Both the position numbers and the translations under genes were made by a program. This document shows positions 62,680 through 64,000 of a DNA stretch of 64,000 bases, piece after piece. Within the stretch, counting starts at the first letter, position 1. Every line of letters begins with the position of its first letter. Below the pieces are notes generated by a model. It was not told the DNA's origin. It saw only the letters and a program-made list of their open reading frames with translations, and searched no databases. The DNA is from Buchnera aphidicola (Eriosoma lanigerum). GTDB taxonomy: Bacteria > Pseudomonadota > Gammaproteobacteria > Enterobacterales > Enterobacteriaceae. The DNA lies in NCBI RefSeq assembly GCF_964059125.1, contig NZ_OZ060395.1:562869-626868 (forward strand). The letters run 5' to 3'.

Positions 62680-63276
62680 TTATTGTATAATTGAACATAT
62701 TTTAAATTTCATAATGTTTTTTATTGTTCGATTAGTTTGAAGAAATAAACTTTTTTTCCATGAATGTAATGCTGATTTATTATTATTTTCTAATATATAT
62801 ATATATCCTTGAATATCTTCTATCATATTTCTCCAAGAATCATCTTTAATAGTATACAAGGTTGCTCTAGCATGATTAATGTCATGTTGTTCCAATTGTA
62901 TTCTAGAAATTCTTAATTGAATAATAGTATATAAATTTGAATCTAGAGTATAAGGAAGACAAAATTGTAATATTTTTATAGCGCTATTTAGATTATTGGA
63001 ATCAACATAAATTTTAGCTAATCTAAGAGCTAATAATATCCCATAAATATTTTTATTTTCTATTATAAATTTGTTAATTTCATTAGTATATGTAGAATTA
63101 TTTTCATGGTTTTTCATTATAAAATTTTCATAATTATTTATAATTATATTATTTTTATGATTTTCATTTTTTTTCAAAAAAAATATTACTATACAAAAAA
63201 ATATCAAAAAATAAATAAAAAAAATAACTATTTTTCGATATATGATTAAATTAATTAATTTAAATTTATTTAACAT
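62680..63276 (-). CDS. yfgM: Ancillary SecYEG translocon subunit YfgM
   Basis: Inner-membrane protein with one N-terminal membrane segment (residues 15-34) and a periplasmic TPR-like domain; in E. coli it works with PpiD at the Sec translocon. 198 residues (206). ILLALRLAKIYVDSNNLNSAIKILQFCL and DIQGYIYILENNNKSALHSWKKSL fit the family's helical repeats in part. Sequence is heavily drifted; identity rests on length, topology and its place before der. Confidence 0.88.
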   Translation of the reverse strand: MLNKFKLINLIIYRKIVIFFIYFLIFFCIVIFFLKKNENHKNNIIINNYENFIMKNHENNSTYTNEINKFIIENKNIYGILLALRLAKIYVDSNNLNSAIKILQFCLPYTLDSNLYTIIQLRISRIQLEQHDINHARATLYTIKDDSWRNMIEDIQGYIYILENNNKSALHSWKKSLFLQTNRTIKNIMKFKICSIIQ

Positions 63277-63317
63277 ATATATCCTCTTATTATTAAAAAT
63301 TAAATGTTATAAAGAAA

Positions 63318-63564
63318 TACATGCATCTACTTTCCTCTCTTTCACATCTGGTGAGAGAGATACATGCATCTACTTTCCTCTCTTTCACATCTGGTGAGAG
63401 AGATACATGCATCTACTTTCCTCTCTTTCACATCTGGTGAGAGAGATACATGCATCTACTTTCCTCTCTTTCACATCTGGTGAGAGAGATACATGCATCT
63501 ACTTTCCTCTCTTTCACATCTGGTGAGAGAGATACATGCATCTACTTTCCTCTCTTTCACATCT
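63318..63564. repeat. Tandem array of a 43-bp unit (5 full copies plus 32 bp)
   Basis: Identical head-to-tail copies start at 63318, 63361, 63404, 63447 and 63490, with a 32-bp partial copy at 63533-63564. Each unit contains ATGCAT and a hairpin with 10-bp arms (TCTCTTTCAC/GTGAGAGAGA, one T-G pair, loop ATCTG). The unit is far richer in C and G than the surroundings. It is not a multiple of three and not coding. Confidence 0.98.
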
Positions 63565-63566
63565 AT

Positions 63567-63918
63567 TTATTTTATTCAATTATATTACAGCAATTCATTG
63601 TATTTCATTATAGTTAATATTTTTTATGATATTGGTTTTATTATTTTATTCAATTATATTACAGCAATTCATTGTATTTCATTATAGTTAATATTTTTTA
63701 TGATATTGGTTTTATTATTTTATTCAATTATATTACAGCAATTCATTGTATTTCATTATAGTTAATATTTTTTATGATATTGGTTTTATTATTTTATTCA
63801 ATTATATTACAGCAATTCATTGTATTTCATTATAGTTAATATTTTTTATGATATTGGTTTTATTATTTTATTCAATTATATTACAGCAATTCATTGTATT
63901 TCATTATAGTTAATATTT
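63567..63918. repeat. Tandem array of a 74-bp unit (4 full copies plus 56 bp)
   Basis: Copies begin at 63567, 63641, 63715, 63789 and 63863, the last ending at 63918 after 56 bp. Copies look identical. The unit is AT-rich and contains CAGCAATTCATTG. It begins only two bases after the 43-bp array, so the two arrays abut. Not coding: the period is not a multiple of three and the frames have stops. Confidence 0.97.
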
Positions 63919-64000
63919 ATTTGAATATTTTTCTTTTTATTTGTATAATCTAAATTCTTTTTTTTTTACTATCGAATTTTTAAATTAAAAATATATTACA
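63919..64000. other. AT-rich sequence to the right edge
   Basis: Eighty-two bases past the repeats with no recognisable feature. From memory of Buchnera gene order, mnmG and the origin region may follow beyond the edge; this cannot be seen here. Confidence 0.4.

Noticed and set aside
63493-63687. 64-codon plus-strand frame in the repeat arrays
   Set aside because: It crosses both tandem arrays, whose periods (43 and 74) are not multiples of three, so the frame is accidental.
63318-63918. Repeat arrays as a CRISPR
   Set aside because: Units are contiguous with no unique spacers, and no cas genes are present.

Overview
The window looks like a chromosome segment of Buchnera aphidicola, the obligate nutritional endosymbiont of aphids. 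The base composition is extremely AT-rich. The proteins are close to Escherichia coli orthologues, E. coli gene neighbourhoods survive in fragments (argX-hisR-proM, rpsF-rpsR-rplI, trxA-rho, cyaY-hemC-hemD, iscS-iscU-hscB-hscA-fdx), and there is no insertion sequence, prophage or CRISPR array. From memory, the gene order from aroK to yfgM matches the last tenth of published Buchnera chromosomes, ending just before the mnmG/origin region. The aphid host cannot be named from this sequence.

Layout. 1-5.9 kb: aroK 5' end, tRNA-Ser, deoB-deoD, prfC, nfuA. 6-18.5 kb: bioH, ssb/dnaB, gshB, ruvX, hemW, trmB, mutY-yggX, sbcB, tRNA-Asn, tRNA-Ile2, pyrE and the small heat-shock gene. 18.6-31.8 kb: a mostly minus-strand block with dut, cysQ, three ribosomal genes, rnr, purA, shortened hflK-hflC, miaA and pgi. 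32.8-38.7 kb: orn, tRNA-Gly, rpmE, hslVU, fpr, epmA. 39.7-44.6 kb: an unrecognised 441-residue protein, rsmJ and an MFS transporter, with large gene-free gaps around them. 44.8-48.4 kb: dapF, cyaY, hemC-hemD and a tRNA cluster (Arg, His, Pro). 48.7-56.6 kb: rho, trxA, rep, ilvC, ilvD, a 100-bp near-perfect palindrome and tRNA-Trp. 56.9-63.3 kb: the isc cluster, der and yfgM. 63.3-63.9 kb: two abutting tandem-repeat arrays (43-bp and 74-bp units).

Functionally the window mixes information processing (dnaB, ssb, rep, rho, prfC, ribosomal proteins, tRNA modification by miaA and trmB), iron-sulphur assembly (isc genes, nfuA, cyaY), protein quality control (hslVU, ibpA, hflKC, hscAB) and host-relevant biosynthesis (ilvC and ilvD for branched-chain amino acids, dapF for lysine/peptidoglycan, aroK for aromatics, bioH for biotin, hemCD for tetrapyrroles).

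The observations most worth checking are: the palindrome that overlaps the ilvD ribosome-binding site; the hairpin-bearing tandem repeats next to the presumed origin side; the retained orphan protein at 39.7-41.1 kb; an HscA that lacks its whole C-terminal lid while its client motif in IscU is intact; and the paired truncation of HflK and HflC. I saw no obvious new multi-gene system.
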